Source of the DNA: Maratus speciosus | Taxonomy: Eukaryota; Arthropoda; Arachnida; Araneae; Salticidae | DNA: 64,000 nucleotides | Direction of reading: 5' to 3' | NCBI GenBank assembly: GCA_963932465.1 | Contig: OZ010788.1 | Location: forward strand, 668,940,484 to 669,004,483 | In this document: positions 20,846-32,601 of the stretch, piece by piece | Numbering within the stretch: the first letter of the stretch is position 1 | Layout: each line of letters starts with the position of its first letter | Made by a program: the position numbers and the translations under genes | The notes under the pieces: generated by a model | What the model was told of the DNA's origin: nothing | Seen by the model: only the letters and a program-made list of their open reading frames with translations | The model's database searches: none

Positions 20846-22600
20846 GCGGCCTATTTTCGGTACTTTACGTTTCCGGTATGTATAGTCGGCTAAAAACAAA
20901 AAAGAGAACTTACATTCTAGTCACAAAAATACGTAAACGGCCATTTGACTGGAAATTATGTTTGGTTAAAGCTTAAGAAAAAAAATTAATCAATGGTAAA
21001 GTTTTATAAACTATTTCATGTTTTGTTTCGCCTTACGTATTTTAAAATTATATATACTTTAAAATTTAAAAATATAAATTAGAATGAGTTACTCTTCAAA
21101 ATACATTATCCATACGTTAGTAATTTTATATTTATATTTCCCCCCCTAACTTCATATATTTGTAATGTTAAAGACATTAATAATATTTCAGACTTTATCA
21201 CACTTCATACATTTTTAATGTTAATTTTAAAATAGAAAGAATTATCCACTGTTTAAAAATAGATTAGTTTAATGTCAGTAGTTTAATATTAACCTTTTTC
21301 AGTCAGATTTTTAAGTAATTCTTTTTGTTGATAGTTTAGAAACTTAAATAAAGCGTTTGACATATTCTTGAGTTATGAATCGAATTATTAATAAATACAG
21401 ATGCATCCTGGGAAAATATTTTGTTTACTTTAGGGTTCAATGCACCAATATATATATATATATATATATCATCAACGTACGTGTATTTCAATCTTTTAGA
21501 TGAAAAGCCGCTGAAAAAAGTCCAAAGCGAAAAAAATACGTTTGATCGTAATTAAAAAATTCCCTTTCAGAGGGGCATGCTCCGTCTTTTCAAAAAGTGA
21601 AACAGACTTTTTTAAAACAGGAATAGAAACATCAATGAAATATTTCCTTATAAAACTGCTTTAATCAGAATTTTTAACTCCAGTTTTTAAAAAATATCTC
21701 TAAAGCGAGTTTTTCATGTCTTTTATTTAACGCGTTTTAATGATGAAGAGGACATCCTAAAGTTCAAGTGTGAAGAAGGTCTACAAACTCTTCTACGTGC
21801 TTAACTATTTATCTATTTAAATACGTACTCAAAAGTCAGAAGGGGGGCGGAGTAGGGAGGAGTCAGGAATGAATGTCCTTCATATATCTTTTGCTCGCTA
21901 ATTCAGCTATTTAGAGCGTTTTCAAAATTAAAGAAATTTTATTTCCACTTGCACTATAATTTTAAACATACTTTCATAAAAGTAAAAAAGATATTTTTAA
22001 TTAAAAGAATCCAGTATGTGTTTTGTATTTCCTTCCTTTCACATTTCATTGGTAAGTGTAGTTTTAAAAGTAAAAATCTTGTATATTACTTTCAAAATAT
22101 TTAAAATAACAAGATTGCAGACGCTCGTTGTTTAATGTGAATGTTTAATGCGATGCAACAAAAAACTAGGGAATTTTACGCTTACGCTGCATTTATTCAA
22201 ACAGCTGAATGAAATAAATAATTCTGCATTTCACAACTTGAACTTTTTTACTTGTTTTCGTTGCATTCGTGCAACTTTTGTGTTATTCAACAAAAATTAA
22301 AAGATGACTTTAATAACAGACATTTCATTAAAATTGAAATTCAGCGTAGAAAAAAAAGGCTTATGCTGAATTCTCTAATAAATTATATTCAGTTAATGAT
22401 TTCTCGGTGTTTACTTTACATATTTACTATAAACAATTCGTAGTTTAAAATAAAATTTGAAAATCCTTTTTTATTTAGCTCGTTATGAGTCAACAAAAAT
22501 TTAAATCTTCTCGCATTTGCGTTTTATTATAAAGTTTTTATTGGCAACAAATAAAAATTGTTGTATAAAACAATGCTATAGAAATTATTCTAATAAATTA
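20846..22600. other. AT-rich stretch with TA microsatellite
   Basis: A (TA)n run lies at about 21446-21471. A 63-codon frame at 22252-22443 has no recognisable features and is probably fortuitous. No paired repeats were found. Confidence 0.45.
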
Positions 22601-22773
22601 CAGTAATTTCCGGCGTATAATCAAACAATCATTTTTCGACCCAGAAGTTTTTTTAAATAAAATGTAACATTTTAAATCGCGGTAAATATTTGACTGCAGT
22701 AACTATATAAAATTTCTGGGTCCAAACAGAATTGTTTTATCCGCAGATTGATTATACACCGGAAATTACGGTG
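22601..22773. mobile_element. short TIR MITE, Tc1/mariner- or pogo-like
   Basis: CAGTAATTTCCGGCGTATAA on the left is inverted as GATTATACACCGGAAATTAC on the right. TA precedes the left end, but the right flank is not a clean TA. Inner sequences CGACCCAGAAGTTTTT and AAAATTTCTGGGTCC also pair, so the element is largely a foldback. Confidence 0.65.
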
Positions 22774-23048
22774 CTTAAAAAATGAGTCTTTCAATGAGAA
22801 CATTACATTAACTAATAAGTACGTTTACTAATGTAATACTAAACATATCAGGACCAAGATCGGAACTTTTACTCAAGTTATATAAATTTATTCAACAGCA
22901 AAATTTTTATTTAAAAACTGTTCTACCTATTTTTATATAATTAATACTTAAATATTTTTTATTAAGAAATTTCTGGTTCGAATTGAAATATTTTCATTTA
23001 GTATTGTCAAATGAGTTAGAGTATATATAGTGTTAAAATAAAATTTGG

Positions 23049-23281
23049 GTTGGGTTGGATTGATTTTTGATGGCCAATTATCTACTCGAGGGTTATAGGC
23101 CCAGGGAGGGGAGTGCCCTTCGTAGGGTCTTTCTAAGGGAATCTAACCCGTATTTACGCATGGAAATCCATGGTTCGAAGAAAACTCCGAACGATTAGGC
23201 CGACGAGCACGATTGGGTTCGAACCCAGCACCTCCCGTCTACCAGCTTCGAGAGCAGAATCTCTAGGCCACTTTGTGGAGC
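23049..23281 (-). mobile_element. tRNA-derived SINE (233 bp) with 12-bp target duplication
   Basis: On the minus strand it begins GCTCCACAAAGTGGCCTAGA (A-box region). It has a perfect B box GGTTCGAACCC within about 75 bp and ends with a pyrimidine/A-rich tail, ATCAATCCAACCCAAC. The direct repeat AATAAAATTTGG flanks it at 23037-23048 and 23282-23293, as left by LINE-driven retroposition. SINEs carry no coding and are transcribed by RNA polymerase III from the internal boxes. Confidence 0.85.
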
Positions 23282-23293
23282 AATAAAATTTGG

Positions 23294-25160
23294 AAATGAT
23301 TTTTTGGTTAGCTTGTCAGGCTTTGAGTAAATTAATAAAAAAAGAATGATTCGTTTAAATAATAATGCAGGCAGCTTTATTATTTAACAATAAGAATAGT
23401 AACAACAAAACTAATAAATCATGTAAATTTCGCTACCTCTTACAGGCTTCGTACGAGTACTTACTTTTGAATGCCTACAAAATAAATTTTTATTTATTCA
23501 ATCAAAGAATCATGCAATTAAATAAGTCGAAAAATACTTTTAAAACATTCTGGTATTTAAAACTATGCTTTCGTGCGAACATTATCATACTTATCCTTTT
23601 ATAGACTTCTGTTATTTATTTCATAATATATACTATTTAAATGTGATACCTTTAAGTAAAATGTAGTCCAATTATTATTTTTATTCTATAACATTTTTAT
23701 ATGTCAATTGGTGTTTTTTTTTTTTTAATAGAAAATGATTTATCTTTCTAAGCTGAAAATATGCCAGAAAAATCGTTACCTATTATTAATATACGAATTA
23801 CAAATTACAGTCTTTCGATTTTTACGTCGTAAATACTTACTGTTTGCATTCGATAACTTTTCTTTTTAAGGAGGAGGAGGATTTTACAACTTCGATTAAT
23901 TCTGCAAAAAATTAGAAGTTTGATTGAAGTTTTGCCATATATACGTATGAGTATATAAAAGTTTGAGACATTTTCACTATCTTTTGACTTTTAAGTCCCT
24001 GAATAATAATCTTTATTTTAGTACATATTCTTTGTTTTTTTTAATTTCTCATACTGGAAAACATCCCATTGCATGACTGCATAACAATATTAACGAGATA
24101 AATAAGTTTTGGATGATGTTGAGGGTCCAAATATACCACTAAGTTCCTGTACCGTCCCGTGTCCCTGATGCTGATTTTTAAGTTTGGAGTTATCTGTATA
24201 AAATTGTTTCGATAAAAGTAATTCGATGTAATTTTTTGCGAAACTGGGACTATTTTTTATATAAATATGTAACAAAAAATTAATCTGCACGCATTTTTAC
24301 GCTTGTTATTACTTTTTTAATCTGTCCCTGTGTTTTAGAACCTTGCCGTCCCTCTTGCTAAAATTATATAGAAAATCACTTCAGATGTAGCCACAGAATT
24401 TTCTTAAACCTTTTTCTCTTGCAGAAATATGCTAGAGAAAGAATAGCTAAAATCCTTTAACAGGAAATTTACTGCAGAATTTAAATCAGCATTTAAATAT
24501 CAATTTCAAACATTGTGGCTTTATGGGTAAGTCTTATCGTTCTCAAGGTTTATTCCTGCACTTTTCGAGATAAATTTTTCTTTAAATTTAATTCAATGTA
24601 AATAACTGTTTCTAAAAATCAATGAACATTGTGGCTATTACTTAGTCTTAACATGATTTGCCTCAAAATAGGTGGTAATTTTCCTTACCGCCCCATCCTT
24701 ACCATCTCTCCTTTTTTCCACTTACTGTCCCTTTTTTCCTATACCGTCCCCTTTTTTTCCCCTTCCGCCCCTTCTTTAACACCGCTTTAAGACAAAGTTA
24801 TACCAAAATTTTGTACTAAAAATACTACATTGTTATTATTTCTTATTTGAATGTCCTGTGTGTACTATGCAAATTCATTATAAGTAAAAATTTAGAAGAA
24901 AATAGAAAGTTATAGTGGCAAAATGAAAAGGAAAATTAAACTCGCAAGTTAAACTTAAATCTCAGTTATATAAAAAAATTTTCGCTGCTGACCATTTTTT
25001 CTTTATTTTGAATTATTAAGGCATTCGTCTATCAGATTAAAATGTTATTTTAGCAAGTTTAATTTCACCAGATTTTTATTCCCGAAAGTCAAAAGGTTGT
25101 GAGAATACCCCATCTACGAAATCATTCAAAATGAATCACTAAAGTGTAACTCATTTTAGT
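23294..25160. other. AT-rich stretch with pyrimidine-rich blocks
   Basis: Scattered CCGTCCC- and CTTTTTTCC-type blocks occur at 24145-24165, 24320-24360 and 24690-24780. Short frames at 23365-23604 and 24090-24290 show no recognisable domain. No paired repeats were recognised. Confidence 0.4.
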
Positions 25161-25164
25161 TTAA

Positions 25165-25328
25165 TCCCTAAATGCCACATTGGTACCAGAATTTTGGAAC
25201 GAAAATTTTCCTTTTATTTGTACTTGAAGTTAATCCTTTACTTATTTACAAATAAATTAATTTATAAATTATGATGCGCCATTCAATCATTTCAGCATTT
25301 TCACGTACTGAGGTGCACCTTGAAAGGG
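25165..25328. mobile_element. TTAA-flanked piggyBac-type MITE, degraded
   Basis: TTAA stands at 25161-25164 and 25329-25332. The ends TCCCTAAATGCC and CCTTGAAAGGG are weakly inverted. Internal CCACATTGGTACCAGAATTT matches the reverse complement of the MITE at 16843-17052. Confidence 0.5.
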
Positions 25329-25539
25329 TTAAACAAAGTAATTTTGAGAAAAATATTCATTATTCTCTATTCCATTCTAAATGAAAGATTACCTATCCCA
25401 GTTTCTTAACACAAACATAATCGATGATTATTTTTCACTCAAACATGTTCAATTCCATGTAACAATCTAAAATATTTATTCCGTTGCTCCTTTATAAAAG
25501 TTGAATCCCGAAAATCCCAAATTAATACAGATATCTCCA

Positions 25540-25700
25540 GCAAATAAACACCTAGAAACCTGCAAATTTATTAATGTGGATTTCAACCGCTCTGCGTTCA
25601 TTTCCATAACAAGCATCTAAACTTGGATTAAATTAAACTTTAGGTCCCTGACAGTTTTCGAGTAAATCTTGATTAGAAATGGGATGATGAAAAATTGTTT
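25540..25700 (-). repeat. fragment of dispersed repeat family S
   Basis: Carries AAATTTATTAATGTGGAT, TCCATAACAAGCAT and GGATTAAATTAAACTTT in the family's minus-strand order. The edges are not clear. Confidence 0.4.
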
Positions 25701-25734
25701 TGGATCTCGCTCGCATACGCAATTGTATTTTATA

Positions 25735-26170
25735 GATGTGTTAGATTAGAGGAAATATTTCGATTCTGCATTGAATATTTCTAGGGTTTCATTAATTCAT
25801 TTCATGTAAATTCTGTTTTGTTTCAGAAAGTATATTAGAATTTATTTGTTCAGGCTCATAGTTATACTCGAATTATATTTTCGTATAAATTTTCCGGTGA
25901 CTACTGAAAATTATTCAGCAATTTTCCTTTTCTTCATTAATATCTATCTAAAAATATGTCTTGGGATAATCTCATCTGTAAGGGAATACTTAAGACGAGT
26001 ATGGTGTGCATTATTCAGTAACTGAGATGAAAAATTATTTCAAATACCACTCTTAAATGCAGTCATATTTCATGCATGTATTATTCAGATTGGAACAAAT
26101 TTTTCCATTCTCTATAACATTTCTAATGTTTGTTTTTCTCATTCTCTTTTGCATAAATTATTTTATTTTA
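25735..26170. repeat. repeat R, uninterrupted copy
   Basis: Matches 30390-30480 joined to 31132-31560. Shared landmarks are TATTTCTAG.GT.TCATTAAT, TCTATCTAAAAATATGTCTT and GGGATAATCTC. In the second copy a pogo-type element sits between the first and second landmarks. Confidence 0.55.
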
Positions 26171-27320
26171 TAAAAATGTTGTTTGTTGTTGCTGTTTGTG
26201 GTTTTGCTATTCAGATTTAAGTTTTGCTTAAAAAAAAAAAAATAATTTATCAAATAGTTAATTTTGCAGTAATTTAGATTTCCTAATATTTAATACTTCA
26301 AACAAATATAGTATGTGATCATCTTTGTTAACAAGCGAATTTTTCCACTGTGCATTGTGTTTAACGACTATATAAAATTGTATAACTCCGATAAAAGTTG
26401 TTTCAGATCTCAATGAAATTCATGATCTCAATGTTATCAAATGAATTGTATTTCTATATATGTAGCATTTTGCTTCAGACTTTCAGATATTTAGGCGACA
26501 CCAGTACACCTCGACATAAAATGTAGTAGAGCAATCAAAACCATCCATCCGTTATATTGAAAATATCGGATTGCAGTCAGGGTGGTGAGTAAAGACATGA
26601 TCGATACACATTGAGATCATTTCCCTTACGTAATGAATATAGAGAGTCATCGTCACTTTTTTAAACTGGTTTTATTGACAAAAAACATAATAAAACACTT
26701 CCAGTAGTTATTCCATCAACTCTCAAAAATTGTTCATCACTTCACAAAACTTTAGATGTTACAAGCATAGGATCTACACATTAGAACGTTTACTCCAGGC
26801 GACGCAGGTTAATTAGACAACCAGCAAAACGTAAAATCTTCTTCCCCTTCGCCGATGTAACCATATTTGTACTCCGAAAAACAGCGCGCGGACGGTTACA
26901 GAAAGGTAAAAGACCAATGCTAGAAGAGAGGTGGGGAAGGATGGGACATAAAACAGATTACGATTCGATGGGAAAGGATGAAGTCGATAATGAACTCTTT
27001 TATACGGCGTAAGAATTAAAGTGCAAATAGTGCTGGAGGACGCATGGAATTGTGGGTATAGAACACCAAAGAATAAATGATATTAAAACATTCGAAAGAA
27101 ACAGAATTTAGTTTTAGAATAAAATGAAAAAGTAATTTAATGGGTTTTATAAGATTAGGCGAATGGATTAAGGTTGTTAGAATAATAAAAGAATGCGCAA
27201 CTTTAAATGCATGAAATAAAAGACAAAAGATATTAAGATATTATTAAAGGTAGGTAAAAAAGGAAAAATATTAAGAATTTGGAATAGTTTTACTAAGAAA
27301 AAGAGGCGAAAATTTTTATT
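26171..27320. other. gene-poor stretch; GC-richer block at 26660-27060
   Basis: Mostly AT-rich. The block 26660-27060 is richer in G and C. On the minus strand it contains a CAATAAAA polyadenylation-like signal near 26680, so it could be a transcript 3' end or an LTR. No TG...CA ends or second copy was found, and no frame is open for long. Confidence 0.35.
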
Positions 27321-27325
27321 ATTAC

Positions 27326-27327
<2 letters not shown>

Positions 27328-27358
<31 letters not shown>

Positions 27359-27373
27359 GGAGGGGGGGGGGGT
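27328..27373. repeat. compound microsatellite (TA)n(TG)n(G)n
   Basis: TA repeats pass directly into TG repeats and then a G-rich run at 27357-27371. Confidence 0.85.
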
Positions 27374-27611
27374 AATGTGAATAATGTATTGCTTAATCGA
27401 AACTAATTCTCTACAAACTGTGAATAGGTATAAAAAGGTTTACTATATTACCAAATGTTCAAAATAACATCGTGCAACTTGCAAGAGCTTCCCTGAGCCT
27501 TGCTTTAAAAACCACCAACCGACTCCATTGCTGAATATCTATAGAACAACAACGTCTCGCTCTGCAATTTTGAGTTCACGTTTTACGAGTCTCGCTTGAG
27601 ATATCACGTTC

Positions 27612-27641
27612 ATTTAACCATTGAGTCTTATCTTTTATTCC

Positions 27642-27697
<56 letters not shown>

Positions 27698-27735
27698 TGT
27701 GTGTGTGTGAATAAAAGATAAGACTCAATGGTTAT
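27612..27735. repeat. hairpin-forming TA array with 25-bp inverted flanks
   Basis: AACCATTGAGTCTTATCTTT on the left (from 27616) recurs inverted on the right, ending at 27732. The inside is a (TA)n array of about 50 bp followed by (GT)n. The whole could fold into one long stem. Confidence 0.75.
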
Positions 27736-27783
27736 ATATATATATATATTTTTTTTTTATTTATTTATTTATTTATTTATATA

Positions 27784-28549
27784 CAGGGTGGTCATAAAAA
27801 AACTTTGCCGATATATGGAACTCTAGCCGCCGGCCCGTTTAACCGATCGAGATGAGATTTCAGATATAGTTATTTAGAGGTATGAGCTCGGAATTCTATG
27901 AACGGCAACAAATTGGCGCTCACGGTTACAGGTACAGAAACTCGAAATTTTCGAATGGCAACCCCCATTTTTTTCGTCGCAAAATGCTCAGCGCATGCGA
28001 AAACCCTAAAAAGCGCTCAAACGGAAAATGTATCGTAATAAACGGACGCGTTATGCACACACAAAAAACAGCTCAGTGAACGGCCAAAAACAGCACGATC
28101 GGGGCGCACGGAGGAAATTTGCATATGACAGAGGCAAGAATCTGTTTTCTAGGCTGATTATCAGTCGAACGGCGTTCTGTGATTGTTGTCTTGCCTCTGT
28201 CATATGCAAATTTCCTTCGTGCGCCCCGATCGTGTTGTTTTTGGCCGTTCCCTGAGCTGGTTTTTGTGCATGCATAACGCGTCCATTTATTGCGATACAC
28301 GTACCGTTCGAGCGCTATTTAGGGTTTTCGCAATGCGCTGAGCATTTTGCGACAAAAAATGGGCGTTGCCATTCGAAAATTTCGAGTTTCTGTACCTATA
28401 ACTGTAACTGTGAGCGCCAATTTGTTGCCGTTCACAGAATCCTGAGCTCATACCTCTGAATAACTATATCTGAAATCTCATCTCGATCGGTTAAACGGGA
28501 CGGCCGCTAGAGTTCCATATATCGGAAAAGTTTTTTTATAACCACCCTG
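27784..28549. mobile_element. 766-bp near-perfect palindromic element at TA target
   Basis: CAGGGTGGTCATAAAAAAAC at the left is mirrored at the right end. The mirror holds along arms of about 355 bp each, with about 50 bp at the centre (28140-28190). TA flanks at 27782-27783 and 28550-28551 and the CAGGGTG start are typical of Tc1/mariner-related foldbacks. It is markedly richer in GC than the surroundings. Short open frames on both strands (65-75 codons) mirror one another and are explained by the palindrome. Confidence 0.8.
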
Positions 28550-28630
28550 TATATTTATATATATATATATATATATTTATTTATTTTATTTATTTATATA
28601 TATTTATTTATATATATATATATATATATA

Positions 28631-29042
28631 CCGAGTTCCCCAAAATGACTGATGGATTTTAAAATTCAATAGCTTCCATACGGTGACAGATATTAAATTC
28701 TTGCAGGAGTGTTATGTAAGATGTCAGGAGTTTTTATGCTGCGATTCTCAGTTTTAGTTACAAATAGCATCGATAGAGGGCACTGCAAGCAATAACCGCT
28801 AAATCGAGGCTCGAGTTTTCGGACTCTTTCTCCGTCCATGCGAAAAAAGGAGATTAAAATATATTGAATGAATCCCGAAGTACCCAAAATCGGGTCTGGA
28901 TTGAGTGCCTATTGCTCTCAGCGCCATCTATTGTTTGAAATTCGAACTAGAATCAAGATTCACAGTACAAAAACTCCTGACATCCTACATAACCCCCCTG
29001 CAAGATTTTTTAAAATCCATCAGTCATTTTTGGGACACCCGG
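28631..29042. mobile_element. mariner-type foldback MITE (412 bp)
   Basis: CCGAGTTCCCCAAAATGACT and the complement of CCGGGTGTCCCAAAAATGAC are inverted ends, and the mirror continues through GATGGATTTTAAAA and beyond. TA stands at 28629-28630 and 29043-29044, both inside TA microsatellite. No transposase is present. Confidence 0.8.
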
Positions 29043-29044
29043 TA

Positions 29045-29648
29045 TATATATATATATATGAAACGATAAAAGCTAAGCCCCTTTTTAAAATTTAAAAATT
29101 CCTTTTTTACCCCCTTTTAAAATTTGAAATCCCCGTTTTTAAAAAACAGAAATTTAAATTTAGAAATTAAAATTAAAACTTTTTAAATGCTTTAGTAATT
29201 GTGTCTCAATTGACTGAATGCCTTTGCCCCTGTTAAATTAGTTTTTCAGCATCGTATCTTATAACTTTCAAAGACCGTTTTGTCACATTTCATAAGAATA
29301 CTTTTGCTGAGTAAGTGCGATTTTAAGTTCATGCTGCGACCCGTCGGCCGATCTTGAGCCACCGCCTTTGGCCCGGGCAATCAATCATTCAGCTAGCGAC
29401 CAATTAAATTTTAAATACGCCTCTTTTGACTTCAACGTCCCCTAGCAGGAATAATGCAAAATACCTCGTACTTATACCGCTGCACGGGCGGCAAGAGAAG
29501 CTTTTTTACCATCTAAGTAATTCCTTAAGTCCACGCAACTTTGCTCTCCAGGTATTCCTTTGCGATACACCTAACTCCAGATCCCGATGTCCATCAAGAA
29601 GTAAAGTAGCAGCTCTCATGTCAAAAGTGCCTATTTCTCTCTAAAGGA
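29045..29648. other. spacer; GC-rich block at 29325-29645 next to an LTR-like sequence
   Basis: 29045-29290 is AT-rich and featureless. 29325-29645 is unusually GC-rich (for example GACCCGTCGGCCGATCTTGA). If the neighbouring LTR is a minus-strand 5' LTR, this could be the start of its internal region, but no primer-binding site or protein was recognised. A 72-codon frame at 29426-29644 has no recognised domain. Confidence 0.35.
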
Positions 29649-29897
29649 TGTAACAAATATTAATAAATCAGGTCTCCGAAAAAACTGTGTCTTCCTTTAA
29701 TCAGACACGCATCTTATCAGACTTTTATTAGCTCCCGGATCAACACTCACGGCCTGCGACTACAGAAATATGATAGAAACTCAGAGGGAGTGATCCGAAA
29801 TCGGCACTGACGCGTCTGCCGTCCGCGCCCCTGCACCCATCGGCACGATCGACACCGAACAGAGGAAACACAACGGGAGTAGCCCTAAATCCTTACA
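29649..29897 (-). mobile_element. probable LTR (249 bp) of a retrotransposon, solo or truncated
   Basis: On the minus strand it begins TGTAAGGATTTAGGGC and ends ATTTGTTACA, that is TG...CA. GC-rich sequence fills the first half. AATAAAAG lies about two thirds along, in place of a polyadenylation signal. No second LTR was found in the window and no target duplication is visible. A Gypsy-type LTR is my best guess. Confidence 0.4.
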
Positions 29898-29913
29898 TAT
29901 ATATATATATATA

Positions 29914-30366
29914 CCGGGTCAGCCAAAATTTCGTTAAAACTTTAAAAACTCATAAAAAGGGAAAAAATTATGATAAAGAGCGCGGTTACAAAAAAGGGCT
30001 CATAAGGTAGTCAGATTTTTTTAAACAGCAAAACAAATATAGTTAAAAAATCACATGTAGAGGGCGCTAACGACCCGAATCACAATGAACAGGTACTATG
30101 ACACAACCTGGTTGTATCGTAGAATGTTCTGGTGGTCATATTGAACATTTGTTATTGGAAAAACAAATGAGTGGAGCGTATTGTTGTACTGTTCATTGTG
30201 TTTTGGGTCGTCAGCGCCCTCTACATGTGATTTTTCACTAAATTTTTTTCCTGTTAAAAAAAATCTGACTACATGTGAGCTTTTTCTTGCAAACCGCACT
30301 CCTTTATCATAACTTCTTCCTTTTTTATGAGTTTTTAAAGTTTTAACGAACTTTTGGCTGACCTGG
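29914..30366. mobile_element. mariner-type foldback MITE (453 bp)
   Basis: CCGGGTCAGCCAAAATTTCG is mirrored at the right end as the complement of CCAGGTCAGCCAAAAGTTCG. Inner blocks TTTAAAAACTCATAAAAA and ACATGTAGAGGGCGCT are also mirrored. TA stands at 29912-29913 and 30367-30368. Confidence 0.8.
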
Positions 30367-30389
30367 TATATAAAGAAATGATAAGATAT

Positions 30390-30564
30390 GAAGGATTTCG
30401 ATTATGCACTGTATATTTCTAGTATCTCATTAATTCGTTTCGTGTAATGTTTGTTTCGTTTCTCGGATAAAAATTGAATTACAGTAGAACCTCTTTTATC
30501 TTAATCTCTCTTTAAAGCTTTTTTTTTTAATATCACATTCCTTGTTTGCAAAATCCCTTTTGAA

Positions 30565-30606
<42 letters not shown>

Positions 30607-31560
30607 TATCATATTCCTTGTGTGCAAGCGGTCCTTTCCGAACCACGAGTACACATAAATATTTTCGATCCCCTTTCTTAGGATTCCTTTGAATTTAACT
30701 TGAGTTCCCATAAGCTGCAGAGTGGAACGAAGAAAACGAACAAATTAGTAAGTCTGGTGAAGCTTTTGAATGTTTTGTAAAAGGTTTGGCATGGCTGGAG
30801 CAGCAGAAAGACTGTAATATTGGTGCACTAATAATATAAAAAAGCTTCGTGATAGAGCTTCAAAACAAAGACAATCGAAACTGCGACAAACAAAACATTG
30901 TTTCAAACCCTTGTGAAAGGTACTTATTTTCAAAATTAAAATTTAGGTAATTTATTCTTGTTTCTATTTTTCTATTGCTTTATTTTTATTACGCACTTGT
31001 TACCAAAATAAGAAATAGTGCATATATTTCTTCTTAATCTTAAAATTGAAGAATTCTCGATTATCCGAAAATTTCGATTTTCCGAAAGAGGATCGGTCCC
31101 AGTTACTTCGGATAACCGAGGTTCTACTGTAATTTATTCAAGCTTATATCTGTGTAATTCTTTTTGTAAAATGTAATGTGTCCCAATAGTTTGCCTTTGC
31201 TTCATTAATGTCTATCTAAAAATATGTCTTAAGATAATCTCTTCTACTAGTGAATATTCAAGTCTAATATATTGCATGTTATTAATTAATTGCCATGAAA
31301 TAATTATTTCTCAAACTAATTCTATTTTATGCATGTGTTACGATTTGAGCCAATTCTATTTTGTATTATATTACGAATATTCAACTACTTTTAGGTAAAT
31401 TCTATTTATTTCAGAAAATATTTAACCATTTTTTTCTGTTTGCTTAAATTTGATGTTTCGTTGAACATTTAAAAAAAAATCATGTAATTTAAATTTCCCT
31501 TTTCTTCTATAATATCTATCTAGAAATAAGTATTTTCTGGAGACGAATTATGAAGACGAA
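30390..31560. repeat. repeat R, copy interrupted by a pogo-type element
   Basis: 30390-30480 and 31132-31560 align with 25735-26170 read continuously. The interruption is the element 30482-31129. Confidence 0.55.
30482..31129. mobile_element. non-autonomous pogo/Tigger-type element (648 bp)
   Basis: The left end CAGTAGAACCTCTTTTATC and the complement of the right end CAGTAGAACCTCGGTTATCC are inverted. TA stands at 30480-30481 and 31130-31131. The uninterrupted paralogous repeat at 25735-26170 supports insertion. A run of 37 T at 30568-30604 lies inside. No transposase motif is seen in its short frames. Confidence 0.75.
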
Positions 31561-31689
31561 TGGATCGTGTTTTAGCAGAGTCTCGGTAAAGTTAGAAATA
31601 AAAAAGAAAAGTGCCCAATTAAACTGATAGCATTGAGCTCACAGGTTATTCACACTAATTGTATATTATACTCATATTTCAAAGAATAA

Positions 31690-32175
31690 TGCCCCTCAAA
31701 AATTAAATTAGGGGGGATTTTCCCTTTATAATTAACCAATGAACTTCCAAATCGAATCAGAAAAGAGCCTTATCAGAAAAAACTTGTATATCAAATTTGA
31801 AGCAAATTGAATAATTCTGCATGAAAAACCCACTTATCTAAATTAAGGGGAGGGCTAGCTCCCGTTATTCCCTTTATACTTAACCAATGAACCTCCAAAT
31901 CTAATCAAAGAAGCGCCTTAACTGAATAAACCGTATACCAAATTTGAAGAAAATCGAATAATTCTGTATGAAAAACCCATTTAACTAAATTAAGTGTGAT
32001 CAGCCCCTCGTTAATCCCTTTATATTTAACCAATGGACCCCCATAACTAATCAGGGAAGCGTCTTATCAGAATGAACCTAGAAAAAAAATTGAAGCAAAT
32101 CGAATATTTCTGCCAACAGTTATAGCGTTACGTACATACATACATACATACATACATACATACAAACATACATAC
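31690..32175. repeat. three tandem units of about 145 bp ending in (CATA)n
   Basis: TCCCTTTATA.TTAACCAATG recurs near 31720, 31869 and 32018. Each is followed by a TTTGAAG.AAAT.GAATA block. The array ends in GTTACG and (CATA)n at 32131-32175. Such an end is common for retroposon or Helitron tails in arthropods, but no parent coding is present. Confidence 0.7.
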
Positions 32176-32597
32176 AGAACTGCGGGCACATTAGCTCTCA
32201 GGCTTTGATAGCCAGTGAGCTAAAAACTATCTCATAAATGTAAAAAAATGGACTCACTTCAGTGGAGAGTGATGATATTTTATTACATTCTCGAAAAATG
32301 GAGGTTCTTCGTTTTCTAAAGAAAACAATGTACACAAACACTGGTTGGTACACTAATTTACTTGTTAACAAATTTTAAATTTAACTAGTCAACAAATTTT
32401 AACTTTATCTGGCTTGTAAATGAGTGCATTTAACTACTTTTAGGGTGCTGAATTCAGTGGAATAATCACATTCTCTCAACCACGTCACATTTTTTAGATA
32501 CAGCTACGTAAAGGAAAAGTAAAAATTTGACAAACATTTACCGTTTGAAATACAAACAAAAGATAATATTCATCAGTAAAATTGTGTTCTTGATTAC
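32176..32597. other. AT-rich spacer
   Basis: No frame or paired repeat was recognised. Confidence 0.45.
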
Positions 32598-32601
32598 TTA
32601 A

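Noticed and set aside
26660..27060. Solo LTR or host transcript 3' end on the minus strand
   Set aside because: GC-rich with a polyadenylation-like signal, but no TG...CA ends, duplication or open frame; left as an unclassified stretch.
28028..28300. Overlapping 74-75 codon frames on both strands
   Set aside because: They are mirror images produced by the palindrome 27784-28549, with no domain.
31690..32175. CRISPR-like array
   Set aside because: Three degenerate 145-bp units with a microsatellite tail in animal DNA; there are no short identical repeats with unique spacers.
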